Shown: positions 1-9,085, numbered from the stretch's first letter. The stretch is 64,000 nt of DNA from Octadecabacter dasysiphoniae (GCF_021532615.1 NZ_JAKGAQ010000001.1:744001-808000), one strand, 5' to 3'. Notes: generated by a model not told the origin, from the sequence alone. Numbers and translations: made by a program.

Positions 1-1550
1 GCGACGATGTGGATGTCGGGGCGGCGTTTGCGGGCATATTCAACCAGTTTGACCGCTGACGCCTTATCATTGACGGCCACGACCAGAACGGCCGCATCAT
101 CTAGGCCCGCAGCGTGCAAGATATCGGGGCGTGTCGGATCACCAAAGAAGCCTTTGAAACCGAAAGTACGCATCAGTTGGACGGTTTTGAAATCGCTGTC
201 CAGAACCACAGTGCTAAAGCCGCTGGATTGCACAAGGCGGTTCACGACCTGACCAAAGCGACCAATGCCCGCGATGATCACTTTGCCTTTTTCGTCAATT
301 TCATCTTCTTGGTGATCCGCATTGTCCGAACCGATCCGGCGCGAAACCTGATCGTAGGTGATGAACAAAAGCGGTGTGATCATCATCGACAACGCCACAA
401 TCAGCAGCAATTCTGAGCTAAGCTGCGCACCGAGCACTGCGGTGTCTACGGAAAATGCGATAAGGACGAAGCCGAATTCGCCTGCTTGCGCAAGACCAAG
501 GGTGAACAGCCAGCGCGCGCGGGTGTCCAGTTTGAACAGCAGCGCAAGGACATAAAGAACCGTGCCCTTGATCAGCATCATCGCAACCGTGAGGCCGACA
601 ATACGCGCAGGGTCGGATGCCAGAACCTCAAAGTTTATGCCGGCACCGACGGTAATGAAAAATAGCCCCAGCAGCAGGCTCTTGAAGGGTTGCAGGTCTG
701 ATTCCAGTTCGTGGCGAAATTCCGAGTTGGCGAGAACAACGCCCGCAAGGAATGTGCCAAGGGCTGCGGACAGGCCGACAAGGCCCATCAGGGCCGCAAT
801 AGACACAACGATAAGAAGGGCCAGCGCGGTGTACATTTCGCGCAGTTTTGCGTGGTGGATATAGCGAAACAGCGGCCGGGTGAGGAAGATGCCCACAAGG
901 ATCACGGATGCCACGGCGCCGATGGTCACCAATGTGACGCCCCATGCCGGAAGGCCCGCGACAAGGCTGACAGAATGATCGGCTGCGTCCGCCGCCGTAT
1001 CCGTAGCGCGTATCATGGATCCGTCCGGTTGCACCGTCACAGGAGAGCGCAGGGCCAACAGCGGAATCAGCGCCAGCATCGGGATAACGGCGATGTCCTG
1101 TGTCAGCAGCACCGAGAACGTGTTGCGCCCGCCGCTGGTTTGCATCAGCCCTTTTTCTGACAGGGTTTGCAACACGATGGCCGTCGAAGACAGCGCGAAA
1201 ATCCACCCGATCGCGAGCGCTGTTTGCCACGGCTGACCCAACATCATAAAGCCGCCCATTAAGGCCAAGGTCGTCAATGATATTTGCAGTCCGCCAAGGC
1301 CCAACAGGCGATGGCGCATGCCCCAAAGGGCGCGTGGTTCCAGTTCAAGGCCAATGAGAAACAGCATAATCACGACGCCGAGTTCGGCGATATGTTGCAG
1401 TTCTGTCGCCTCCGCGCCGAGCAGCGGGCCGATTGCGACGCCCGCCAGCAGATATCCAAGCACCGACCCAAAGCCCAACCTTGCAGCAAGCGGAACCGCG
1501 ATCACGGCAGCGCCAAGCAAAAGCGTCGCGAGGAGGAGGATTTCTTGCAT
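1..1550 (-). CDS. KefB/KefC-type monovalent cation:proton antiporter (3' end outside window)
   Basis: The frame opens at an ATG at 1550 and stays open for 516 codons to the left edge, so the C-terminus is missing. The N-terminal ~380 residues are hydrophobic and match the CPA2 Na+/H+ exchanger fold. A Rossmann glycine motif (GIGRFG, residues 428-433) begins a TrkA-N/RCK domain that senses NAD(H) or ligands. This layout is that of KefB/KefC glutathione-gated potassium efflux systems of the inner membrane. KefB and KefC cannot be told apart here, and other CPA2-RCK antiporters look alike. The start lies 40 bp from the stop of the large membrane protein upstream, so the two may be cotranscribed. 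Confidence 0.85.
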   Translation of the reverse strand, partial: MQEILLLATLLLGAAVIAVPLAARLGFGSVLGYLLAGVAIGPLLGAEATELQHIAELGVVIMLFLIGLELEPRALWGMRHRLLGLGGLQISLTTLALMGGFMMLGQPWQTALAIGWIFALSSTAIVLQTLSEKGLMQTSGGRNTFSVLLTQDIAVIPMLALIPLLALRSPVTVQPDGSMIRATDTAADAADHSVSLVAGLPAWGVTLVTIGAVASVILVGIFLTRPLFRYIHHAKLREMYTALALLIVVSIAALMGLVGLSAALGTFLAGVVLANSEFRHELESDLQPFKSLLLGLFFITVGAGINFEVLASDPARIVGLTVAMMLIKGTVLYVLALLFKLDTRARWLFTLGLAQAGEFGFVLIAFSVDTAVLGAQLSSELLLIVALSMMITPLLFITYDQVSRRIGSDNADHQEDEIDEKGKVIIAGIGRFGQVVNRLVQSSGFSTVVLDSDFKTVQLMRTFGFKGFFGDPTRPDILHAAGLDDAAVLVVAVNDKASAVKLVEYARKRRPDIHIV

Positions 1551-1589
1551 GGTCTTTAGATCGGCATCTGTGCGCGGGAACGCAAGGGT

Positions 1590-4500
1590 TTATCCTGCCA
1601 CTTGCAAGGTAACGGCGCGGCCCCGTTTTGTATAGCTCAGTGCGCCAGCGCTGATTGCGGTGACACGGCCACCATCAAGGCGATCCCCGACCGTTACACG
1701 CACATAGCGCCCGTTGCCAAGCCGCACGAGCGCGCGGCGGTCACTGCTGCCGCCATAAATTCCAATAAGGTTCACATCGCGCAGGTTCATCGCGTTTTCC
1801 AAAGTCGCGTTCTGGGCGACGGCCCCGCCTGTTGGTCCGGAGGGCGCGACTGTGCGCGGCGCAACCGAGGCCACTTGGGCTGCGGCGCGTTCCTGAGCTT
1901 GGTTTGCACGTGCGACGATGCGGTCCATATTACGCGGGCGCGGGTCTGGGCGGCTGCTTGTTGGGACGGCCAAAGCCGTGGGATTGACGATCGGGTTGGG
2001 TCGGCTGGCGGCGGCTTGTACGGCGGCGGCGATCGCGGGCGAGATTTGCAACCCGTTTTGGGTGGCGGCGGGTGCGGCGGCCTCTAACAGGGCGGGTTCG
2101 GGATCAGGTGTCGGGGCAGGCACAGGTGCAAGGCCCGCCGGACGGGTGCGCGGACGAAATGCCGAGGCTTGCGATACCGTCAGCGCGCCGAGAACCGGCG
2201 TATTCGCAACGGCGGCTGCCGCTCGGATCACGGTGGCCGGGCGTGCCAACGGGCGGCGGGTGTCGGCCGTGGGTGCAACCGCACTTTCTACGGCAAGGGC
2301 GGCGGCCACATCTGCGGTCAAACTGTCGAGTGCTGCATCATTTTGCGGCGCGATGGTGCCCGGACGCGCGGGCGGCAGAACCGGCGGTGCGCCTGCGATC
2401 ACGTTGAGCCCCTCTACGATGTCCTCGGGCGCGGGGGCTGGCACTGTTGGTGTTTCGATCACAGCAATCGGTGTCGCGACGGGGGCTGCGGTTCCGGGGC
2501 GGATCGGCGGCAGAACGGGCGGCGATCCCGCAAGCACCAAAAGGCCGTCCGTGGCCAACAATGGTGCATCCCCCGCTGCAAGCGCTGCGGCCTGCGGTTC
2601 GGGGGCCGGGGCCTGTGTGCCCGTGCGAATTGGCGGTTCAATTGCGGGGCGGCCCGCGATGACAATGACGCCTTCGGGGGCATCTACAACGGGGGCCGCT
2701 TCCTCAGGCGTGAGGGCGGCAAGCTGGTCTTGCGGGGTGATTTCTGGCGCGACGGTGCCCGGACGGGTTGGCGGGTTAAGCGGCGGCGCGCCCGCAATCA
2801 CCAAGATACCATCGGGGGTGACGTTGCCCTGTTCGGTTGCCACCACAAGCCCGTCAGAGCCGAAATTAAAGGTCGTGTCAGGGGCGGGGGGATCGATCGG
2901 GGTCGCGATCAACGCGTCGCCTGAAATGCTGCTGACAGAGGAAAGCGGGCTGGATGGAACGCGGGGAACAGTGCTGGCTGGTGTGCCGAGCGCCAACGTA
3001 TCAAGGGATGTTGTGCGCGGAGTTTGTGGAATGCGGGGGGCCCTTTGCCACACTCCGGTGGCGGCATAGATGCGCGTTGCTTCTTCGGGGGAAAGGACTT
3101 GTCCACCGGGCGGCGCGGTCGGCGTGGCCAAGGCATCTGGTGCACTGGCCACTTGCGGTTCTGCGGGTACGGCGGCGGCCACCTCCGGCACCGTGGCGGG
3201 GTCTGTTGCTGCGATTTGTGTGTCTGCCGATCCAAAGCCGAACCAGCTTGCGATACCTTCTTCGGACAAGGCGGCGAAGGCAGCAATGGCAAGGAGGAAC
3301 AGCAGCAGGATGGCGGTCAGGATCAGGCCGAGGAACCGTGGCTTGCCGCCGATAACGGGTTTCGGCTTTGGCTGTTTGCGCGCGCCGAAAACGGTCTTGC
3401 GCGCAGGTTCGGCGGGCTTTGCCGCCTCTTTCGCCTTGGCTTCGGCGCGGGCCATGCGGCGGCTGGCGAACATGCCCCCCACCGCGCCACCAACGGCGGA
3501 TGCGGCACCCATGGCCGTGGCGGCTGCACCGCTGCGCGGTTCGGATGCGTCTTTGTCGTCCGCGTTTTTTGCGTCAGGCGCGTCGGGTTCAACTGTCAGT
3601 GATGCGGCTGACACGGCGGCGTCGGGCGACAAGGCTGTTGATGCCTCGCCCGTGACTGGCACGGCGACATCTGCATCCGGTGCGTCCGTCGTGATCGGCG
3701 CCGTTGCGACATTGTCAGCGTCACGGCTTGGTGCCGCGAGAGGCGGAACGCTGGTTTCGCCAGCGTCCGTTGGCACCGCGAGGGCCGGGGGCGCTGCGCG
3801 GCTGAACGTCGGTTCAGCGCGGGTCGGGGCATCTGGCGTTTCCGGCTTTTCAGCAGGGCGGCCTTCGTTGCGATCTGCCCGCAAACGGGATGCGAACATC
3901 GGGGCTGGTGTATCTTCTTCGATCGTGGCCGCGTCGTCGGCGTCTTGCGGCGGGGCGTCATCGTGAACGGGCTCTGTCGGGGTGTCATCGATGTCCGGAG
4001 CAGGCGGTTCTTGTGGTTCGACCTCTGCGGCAGTCTGTGCTGCTTCGGGGTCAGGTTCAGCCACTGGCGCAGGGATCGGATCAGGGATGAATTCGGGTTC
4101 CGGGTTTGCGTCCGGCTCCGGTGTTGGTTCGGCTTCAACCTGCGGCTGGGACTCCGGTTCTACGGGTGTGGCGGTTTGCACAGCATCCGCGACGACTGGC
4201 TCAGGCTCAGGCTCAGGCTCGGCGATTGGGGCAGGGTCGGGTAGGGTGACGTCCGCCTCTCCGATTACAACGACAGGTTCTGCGTCTCGCTCTGCTGTAT
4301 GGCCGTTTGTGGCGCCAAAAAATGCCTCTCCCACGTATGTAAACGGTTCGGGCACTGCGGCAAAGCTGATCGGGTTAAAGCCGTGTTCTGTCGCGAATTG
4401 CTGCGCCTCGTCCAGGGTTTCGCGCGCAACGGCTGCAACATACGTCCGCCCGCCACCTTTGGCGAAATCATAGGTGAGTTCATCAACCGCATAGGGCGTT

Positions 4501-4766
4501 GCGCCGTGCAACGCATCGCGCACCTGTTCGTCCTCTGCGCGGGTCGTATCCAGCGCGAGGTATTTGATTTGATCGTTCGGGATCAACAGCTTGGTCGCGA
4601 TGCCGCCGGGTTCAAGGGATTCAGCCGCACCGCGCAGGCGTGCCAATGATCCGGTCACATCCGCGTCGTCCAACGCGACCTGTCCGACCAAATGCCACCC
4701 ACCAGATGTTCGGTGCATGAGGCGTAGTCCGTCAAAGGACAAAGACAGGGCAAAATTCGATTTCAT
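1590..4766 (-). CDS. Large Pro/Ala-rich membrane protein with GspL/PilM-like N-terminus and GspC/PilP-like C-terminus
   Basis: This is a 1058-residue protein of unknown function. Residues 1-150 resemble the actin-like cytoplasmic domain of GspL/PilM (pattern LIPNDQIKYLALDT followed by an acidic patch). Residues 150-470 are low complexity, rich in Pro, Glu, Ala and Asp. One transmembrane helix is visible at about 477-499. The outer part is Pro/Ala-rich and holds four copies of a module of the form G-(L/I)-x-V-(I/L)-A-G-x-P-P-x-x-P-P-x-R-x-G-T-x-A-P between residues 648 and 807. The last 65 residues look like the HR domain of GspC/PilP (ALVRLGNG, then VGDRLDGG). No other type II secretion or type IV pilus genes are nearby. 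Family assignment is by eye. Confidence 0.8.
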   Translation of the reverse strand: MKSNFALSLSFDGLRLMHRTSGGWHLVGQVALDDADVTGSLARLRGAAESLEPGGIATKLLIPNDQIKYLALDTTRAEDEQVRDALHGATPYAVDELTYDFAKGGGRTYVAAVARETLDEAQQFATEHGFNPISFAAVPEPFTYVGEAFFGATNGHTAERDAEPVVVIGEADVTLPDPAPIAEPEPEPEPVVADAVQTATPVEPESQPQVEAEPTPEPDANPEPEFIPDPIPAPVAEPDPEAAQTAAEVEPQEPPAPDIDDTPTEPVHDDAPPQDADDAATIEEDTPAPMFASRLRADRNEGRPAEKPETPDAPTRAEPTFSRAAPPALAVPTDAGETSVPPLAAPSRDADNVATAPITTDAPDADVAVPVTGEASTALSPDAAVSAASLTVEPDAPDAKNADDKDASEPRSGAAATAMGAASAVGGAVGGMFASRRMARAEAKAKEAAKPAEPARKTVFGARKQPKPKPVIGGKPRFLGLILTAILLLFLLAIAAFAALSEEGIASWFGFGSADTQIAATDPATVPEVAAAVPAEPQVASAPDALATPTAPPGGQVLSPEEATRIYAATGVWQRAPRIPQTPRTTSLDTLALGTPASTVPRVPSSPLSSVSSISGDALIATPIDPPAPDTTFNFGSDGLVVATEQGNVTPDGILVIAGAPPLNPPTRPGTVAPEITPQDQLAALTPEEAAPVVDAPEGVIVIAGRPAIEPPIRTGTQAPAPEPQAAALAAGDAPLLATDGLLVLAGSPPVLPPIRPGTAAPVATPIAVIETPTVPAPAPEDIVEGLNVIAGAPPVLPPARPGTIAPQNDAALDSLTADVAAALAVESAVAPTADTRRPLARPATVIRAAAAVANTPVLGALTVSQASAFRPRTRPAGLAPVPAPTPDPEPALLEAAAPAATQNGLQISPAIAAAVQAAASRPNPIVNPTALAVPTSSRPDPRPRNMDRIVARANQAQERAAAQVASVAPRTVAPSGPTGGAVAQNATLENAMNLRDVNLIGIYGGSSDRRALVRLGNGRYVRVTVGDRLDGGRVTAISAGALSYTKRGRAVTLQVAG
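2346..2823 (-). repeat. Four intragenic repeats encoding an IAGxPPxxPPxRPGT module
   Basis: Four similar segments lie at about 2749-2823, 2610-2677, 2478-2555 and 2346-2413, inside the large membrane protein gene. Each encodes a module with core V-I-A-G-x-P-P followed by P-P-x-R-P-G-T-x-A-P. Spacing is 44-46 codons. The linkers are Ala/Pro/Glu-rich and less conserved. They would lie on the periplasmic side of the predicted membrane helix. Confidence 0.75.
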
Positions 4767-4925
4767 TCGCGTGACTTAGCATTCTGTATCGGGGCTGAAA
4801 ACTCCCCTTTTTCATGGCTTCAAACGCTACAGCAACCTTTCGCCCACGCCAAGCGCGACTTTTCCCAAGGATTGCAGCGCGGCGCACGTCAGATAGGATG
4901 AAACCATAGTATCAGGAGCTTTCTT

Positions 4926-5642
4926 ATGCGTTCACTTATTGCCCTAACCCTTATTACCGGCACGCTGGCCTTTGCCGCACTGTCATCCCCCGCAGCCGCC
5001 CAGGACCGCACCATTTCGGTGACAGGACGTGGTGAAATCATGGTCGAACCGGATATGGCAACGGTGGTCATTGGTGTGCAGGCAGAAGCGGAAGACACCG
5101 CACAAGCCTTGGATCAAGCGAGCGCGGCAACCGCGGCGATTTTGGCGACGCTGGACATTGAAGACATCCCGGCGGACGATATCCGCAGCGGCGCGATCCG
5201 CCTGCAACCGCGTTACAGCCAAAGCGTTTTGTCCTCAGGGCAGCAAATTATCGGGTACCGTGCGGTCAATTCTATTGAGGTTAATGTGACAGACCTTGAT
5301 CGATTGGGCGGGCTACTGTCCGCGATGGTCGGGGACGGGGCGAACCGTCTGGACCGCGTGAATTTCGGCTTGCAAGACCCGTCTGCCGCCACGGATGAGG
5401 CCCGCCGCCGTGCTGTTGCCGAAGGTGCACGGTTGGCCGCCCTTTACGCGGATGCAGCTGGCGTAGCTGTTGGTGATTTGATGACATTGTCTGAAGGCGG
5501 TGGGGGTGGCTACCGCGCGCTAGAAGCGGAACCTGTGATGCTGGAAATGGCGGCGTCGTCCCCGCAATACGATGTGCCGGTTGCCCCCGGAAATATAGTG
5601 ATCAACGCGTCCGTCAGTATGGTTTACGCGATTGTTGACTAA
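4926..5642 (+). CDS. SIMPL-domain (DUF541) periplasmic protein
   Basis: A 238-residue protein with a classical signal peptide (cleavage likely after AAAQ, near residue 26) followed by a SIMPL/DUF541 domain, recognisable from VTGRGEI, the stretch of alternating Ala, Ile and Thr residues, and YRAVNSIEV. Family members such as E. coli YggE are periplasmic or envelope proteins linked to oxidative stress, but have no defined reaction. A purine-rich site (caggagct) lies just upstream of the ATG. The gene is convergent with metY and shares a hairpin terminator with it. Confidence 0.85.
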   Translation: MRSLIALTLITGTLAFAALSSPAAAQDRTISVTGRGEIMVEPDMATVVIGVQAEAEDTAQALDQASAATAAILATLDIEDIPADDIRSGAIRLQPRYSQSVLSSGQQIIGYRAVNSIEVNVTDLDRLGGLLSAMVGDGANRLDRVNFGLQDPSAATDEARRRAVAEGARLAALYADAAGVAVGDLMTLSEGGGGGYRALEAEPVMLEMAASSPQYDVPVAPGNIVINASVSMVYAIVD

Positions 5643-5653
5643 CGGTCGATACG

Positions 5654-5683
5654 AAAAAGGGCCCCGCACCAGCGAGGCCCTTT
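5654..5683. terminator. Bidirectional intrinsic terminator between SIMPL gene and metY
   Basis: A perfect 8-bp stem (aaagggcc at 5656-5663, ggcccttt at 5676-5683) with a 12-nt loop lies between two convergent genes. The A-run before the stem serves as a U-tract for the minus strand. Confidence 0.75.
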
Positions 5684-5699
5684 GACAGATTTCAATGGT

Positions 5700-6992
5700 T
5701 TAGGCTGTCGCTTTGGCCAGTGCCTGATCAAGGTCCGCGATCAGATCATCCGCGTCTTCCAGCCCGATTGAAACGCGCACAACGCCGGGGCCCGCGCCTG
5801 CGGCCTCTTGTTGCTCAGCCGTCAGTTGGCGGTGCGTGGTCGACGCGGAATGGATGATCAGGCTGCGCGTATCACCCAAGTTCGCCACGTGGCTAAAGAT
5901 CTCCAAGCTGTCGACAAGTTTGATACAGGCGTCGTAGCCGCCCTTTACCGCAAAGGTGAACAGCGCAGATGCGCCACGTGGGCAAACCGTTTTGACACGA
6001 TCAAAATACGGCGAGGATTCCAGACCTGCGTAGGTTACGTAATCCACACGGTCGTCGCCCTCTAGCCAGTTGGCCAGCTTTGTGGCGTTTTCAACATGGC
6101 GATCCATGCGCAAAGACAGGGTTTCGATGCCCATCAATGTGTAGTGCGCCGCCTGCGGGTTCATTGTCATGCCAAGGTCGCGCAGACCAATGGCGATGCC
6201 GTGGAACGTATAGGCAAGCGGGCCGAACGTTTCGGCGAATTTCATGCCGTGGTAGGCAGGTTCAGGCTGGGACAGGGATGGAAATTTGTCAGACGCAGCC
6301 CAATCGAATTTACCGGAATCAACCACACAGCCACCCGTGACCGATCCATTGCCCGTCAGATATTTTGTGGTGGAATGAACAACCAAGGTCGCGCCGTGTT
6401 CGATGGGGCGGCACAGGTAAGGCGTCGCTGTGGTGTTGTCGATGATCAGCGGAACACCAGCGGCGTCGGCGATATCAGCAATTGCGCGCACGTCCATGAT
6501 GTAGCCGCCGGGGTTGGCAATCGCTTCGCCAAAAATCGCACGGGTGTTGTCATCAATTGCTGCCTTAACAGCAGCAGTGTCGTCCATATCAACAAACTTG
6601 GCTTCCCAACCAAAACGTTTGATGGTCTGGCTGAACTGCGTGATCGTCCCGCCATAAAGGCGCGAGGACACGACAACATTCATACCCGGCTGCATGATCG
6701 GGAACAGCGCCATGATCTGGGCCGCATGACCGGATGAGCAACACACCGCACCTGCGCCGCCCTCAAGTGTGGCAATCCGTTCTTGCAAAACAGCGACAGT
6801 CGGATTTGTCAGGCGCGAATAAATATACCCGACCTCTTGCAGATTAAACAAAGCCGCGGCGTGATCTGCATCACGAAACACATAGGCTGTCGTTTGATAA
6901 ATCGGCGTGTTGCGCGCGCCGGTTGCTGGATCAGGGCGGGCGCCTGCATGGATTTGCAAGGTGTCAAAGCCGTAGGATGGCGTGTCGGTCAT
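5700..6992 (-). CDS. metY: O-acetylhomoserine aminocarboxypropyltransferase (sulfhydrylase)
   Basis: A 430-residue PLP enzyme of the Cys/Met metabolism family, at the usual length for MetY. It makes homocysteine from O-acetylhomoserine and sulfide in methionine synthesis, in the cytoplasm. Visible marks are YSRLTNPT near residue 58, the cofactor aspartate D185 in IIDNT, and the Schiff-base lysine K210 in HSTTK followed by YLTGNGS. The N-terminal IHAGARPDPATGA is typical of the O-acetylhomoserine branch rather than cystathionine gamma-synthase. It is a single-gene unit. The upstream region was read for SAM-II and SAM/SAH riboswitch cores and none was found. Confidence 0.92.
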   Translation of the reverse strand: MTDTPSYGFDTLQIHAGARPDPATGARNTPIYQTTAYVFRDADHAAALFNLQEVGYIYSRLTNPTVAVLQERIATLEGGAGAVCCSSGHAAQIMALFPIMQPGMNVVVSSRLYGGTITQFSQTIKRFGWEAKFVDMDDTAAVKAAIDDNTRAIFGEAIANPGGYIMDVRAIADIADAAGVPLIIDNTTATPYLCRPIEHGATLVVHSTTKYLTGNGSVTGGCVVDSGKFDWAASDKFPSLSQPEPAYHGMKFAETFGPLAYTFHGIAIGLRDLGMTMNPQAAHYTLMGIETLSLRMDRHVENATKLANWLEGDDRVDYVTYAGLESSPYFDRVKTVCPRGASALFTFAVKGGYDACIKLVDSLEIFSHVANLGDTRSLIIHSASTTHRQLTAEQQEAAGAGPGVVRVSIGLEDADDLIADLDQALAKATA

Positions 6993-7437
6993 GGTCTTCT
7001 CCGTGGGTTAAGTTGGGCTCAGGTTAAAGAGTTCGGCGGCGGACCTCAATGAGCGTCGCGCGTCGGCAATTGTGGCGCGGTTATTTGGCCAAAATCACCC
7101 AGCCCAAAGAAATCTGTTTGGTGCGGGCTTGTTCGGTAAGGTGTCGTTAACCAAGTCATGTCATTGGCTGTTCTGCGGTACAGGCAGGAATGCCGATGGC
7201 CGTAAGCGAAGACGAGTGATCTTTTTTGGCTCCGGTGCGTCCTGACGGGGCGTGCCGGATGTCCCTCATCGTGTCTTTGCTTTGGAAATATTCTCGGGGG
7301 GCCGTGAGGCGGGGGCAGACAGCCCCTTCAGTCCGTCCCGCCAATTTCGATCTTGTCCGGTTTGATCTCGGATTTTCACTAGAAAATCCGCCGCCGCCCG
7401 CCGCAGGCGCCAATCGAAGATTGATGTTCAATCGACG
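6993..7437. other. Intergenic region with hairpins and an intergenic repeat
   Basis: No supported gene lies here. The region holds the metY upstream sequence, one copy of the clade-type intergenic repeat (7264-7301, minus) and a perfect 8-bp hairpin (7370-7377 with 7382-7389). A 91-codon open frame at 7156-7431 on the minus strand overlaps these repeats, has low-complexity content, and is not accepted as a gene. Confidence 0.6.
7264..7301 (-). repeat. Intergenic repeat, copy 1
   Basis: Read on the minus strand this carries a C-run, then agaatattt, then aaagcaaagaca. The same order is seen at 24862-24900 and, less well kept, at 58261-58297. It lies between genes and next to GC-rich hairpins, as do the other copies. 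Confidence 0.6.
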
Positions 7438-8466
7438 TCAACGCATCCAGAACCCTTCTTTCTTGATCCGGTTTCGCAGCTGGCGTTCACGCGGCGGCAG
7501 GTCGTCTTGATCAAACATAGCGCGCACTTTTTCGCCGCGCCCTTGATAGATCATCCGCTTGAACGGGTCATATTGCTTTAGCCATTTTTTCACTTTGTTG
7601 GGGTTGGTGACGTCCTCCAACACTTTGACAACATGGTCATTTTCGCGTGCATAGAGCAGTGGCAGCAGGCGGTAATGGCATGTCAGATCACCATCAAGCC
7701 CCGCCAAATCATCACCGGGGCGCCCGCCGCCAAAGCTGTGGATCACCAATGGCAATGCCACTTGGTCAAGCCACGGATCAAGCGACTGCAACACAAGTTC
7801 CTCGGGGCGATTGTCGCGGATGTCCAAGGCCCAATCGCGCCAGCGCTGCCCGAAAGCGGGGGCATCAAACCCGGTGACCCAGCCCGCGTTGAAATACAAA
7901 TAGCGCGCCCAGTATTCGTCCGGTTGATCCAGATCCAATGTGCTGTCGAATTCTAATCCATACCGATCATAAAGCGATTTCCACGTTGCGGAATATCCGG
8001 GCCAATACAATTCTTCCTCGGGCCATGTGCCCGTGCGCCGCATAGACGCTGAGGGGCGGGTAAAATCTGTCGCCAGTGTTCCAAGATCGCCCAAGATCAA
8101 TGTGTCGCTGTCCAAGAACAGAAAATTTCGCCCCTGCGGCATGGCGCAAAGCGCTTCGATTTTGTTGCCATGGGGGTAGGTCACCCCGAAGGCTGTATTT
8201 TCGAATGGCAAGATCACCGCGCCGAGCTCTTCGAGCGCGCCTTTGATATCGCCGGGCATGCTGGGGTCTTTGGGCCAAAGCGGTCCTGCTTGGGGTTCTG
8301 CCACATACAGCGTGCCTGCAAAGGTTGGGGCATTGGCGCGCAAGGACGCGGCCAACAACAAACATTCATACTGCAAGCGCCCATGTTGGCCGACGACGAC
8401 GATGTCGAAATCAGATGACAGGGTCGGCGCGGACTGGGCCGCGCGCGGTGTGGATTTATTTGCCAT
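7438..8466 (-). CDS. Glycosyltransferase-like protein with DxD motif
   Basis: A 342-residue protein starting at the ATG at 8466 (MANKST). The frame is open further upstream, but that stretch would overlap the divergent gene at 8552 and does not look like protein. Residues 20-60 (DIVVVGQHGRLQYE) and the motif FLFLDSDT with the DSD at 119-121 suggest a GT-A type nucleotide-sugar transferase in which the Asp residues bind the metal. Acceptor and donor are unknown. No signal peptide or membrane helix is visible, so it is likely cytoplasmic. No polysaccharide cluster surrounds it. A distant GT8 relative is the best guess. Confidence 0.65.
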   Translation of the reverse strand: MANKSTPRAAQSAPTLSSDFDIVVVGQHGRLQYECLLLAASLRANAPTFAGTLYVAEPQAGPLWPKDPSMPGDIKGALEELGAVILPFENTAFGVTYPHGNKIEALCAMPQGRNFLFLDSDTLILGDLGTLATDFTRPSASMRRTGTWPEEELYWPGYSATWKSLYDRYGLEFDSTLDLDQPDEYWARYLYFNAGWVTGFDAPAFGQRWRDWALDIRDNRPEELVLQSLDPWLDQVALPLVIHSFGGGRPGDDLAGLDGDLTCHYRLLPLLYARENDHVVKVLEDVTNPNKVKKWLKQYDPFKRMIYQGRGEKVRAMFDQDDLPPRERQLRNRIKKEGFWMR

Positions 8467-8551
8467 TTTGCTTGCCTGCTTGTCTTTTGTCGCCACTATA
8501 GGGGCGCTGCGGGCCGGACGCAAAGGCCTGTTTGCTGAATAGGAGAGCGAA

Positions 8552-9085
8552 ATGATTGATTTATTTTTGCCGTTGATTATTGGCATTGGCCTCGGGATTG
8601 AACCACCGCAGACGCAGGTCATTGCGGTTGAACCTGCCGGAGTTGTTGAGGAAATCACACCGCTGTCCGAAGGGTCGGGCGATGATCTGACTGCCGCGCG
8701 CGCGCCTGAGCCACAGATTGCGACAGGCAAATTCACGACCGCCCTGGAAGTTCGCCCGATCTTGGGCATGACCAAAAGCAATTGGGTCGGTGTGCGTGAA
8801 TTTGACGGGCGGGATTTGGTGTATTTCAGCCATCTGATGGCGTGGCGCTGCGGGCTTTGGGATATCCGTTACGGGATCAATGGTGCGCCCGCTGACATTG
8901 TGGTGCCGATGGAACCCTGCAACGACGCATTCGCCCAACCCAATGTCATGGTCGATGTTGAAAATTTTCTGCCTTACGTGATCTATCCGCTGGGCAGTGT
9001 TGAAAGCATCTATATCGAGATCGTGTTCGATGATGGCGGCATGGATTTCGCACAGTTTCAGCGCAACGAAGTGCGTATTCCCTAA
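8552..9085 (+). CDS. Conserved hypothetical protein with short hydrophobic N-terminus
   Basis: A 177-residue protein preceded by a good ribosome site (ggagagcga, then ATG). The first 16 residues (MIDLFLPLIIGIGLG) are hydrophobic and may be a signal peptide or anchor. The rest is mixed alpha/beta with two conserved-looking cysteines (in WRCGLWDIRYG and EPCNDAF) that could form a disulfide outside the cytoplasm. I do not recognise the family. It is divergent from the glycosyltransferase-like gene across an 85-bp gap, so the two may share a control region. Confidence 0.7.
   Translation: MIDLFLPLIIGIGLGIEPPQTQVIAVEPAGVVEEITPLSEGSGDDLTAARAPEPQIATGKFTTALEVRPILGMTKSNWVGVREFDGRDLVYFSHLMAWRCGLWDIRYGINGAPADIVVPMEPCNDAFAQPNVMVDVENFLPYVIYPLGSVESIYIEIVFDDGGMDFAQFQRNEVRIP

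Noticed and set aside
1918-3069. 383-codon plus-strand frame opposite the large membrane protein
   Set aside because: It is a shadow of the Pro/Ala-rich gene. The GC-rich reverse frame gives only Ala/Gly/Arg-rich text with no domain.
6993-7140. SAM-II or SAM/SAH riboswitch upstream of metY
   Set aside because: MetY genes in this class often carry such riboswitches, but the minus-strand sequence lacks the conserved cores of both types (no ACGGCUUCC type core and no GCUAAA-type pseudoknot strand).
7156-7431. 91-codon open frame
   Set aside because: It overlaps an intergenic repeat and a hairpin, is rich in Arg/Ser/Gly by composition and shows no motif.
8467-8781. N-terminal extension of the glycosyltransferase-like protein
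   Set aside because: The longer frame overlaps the divergent hypothetical gene start and the added residues look non-coding; ATG at 8466 is used.
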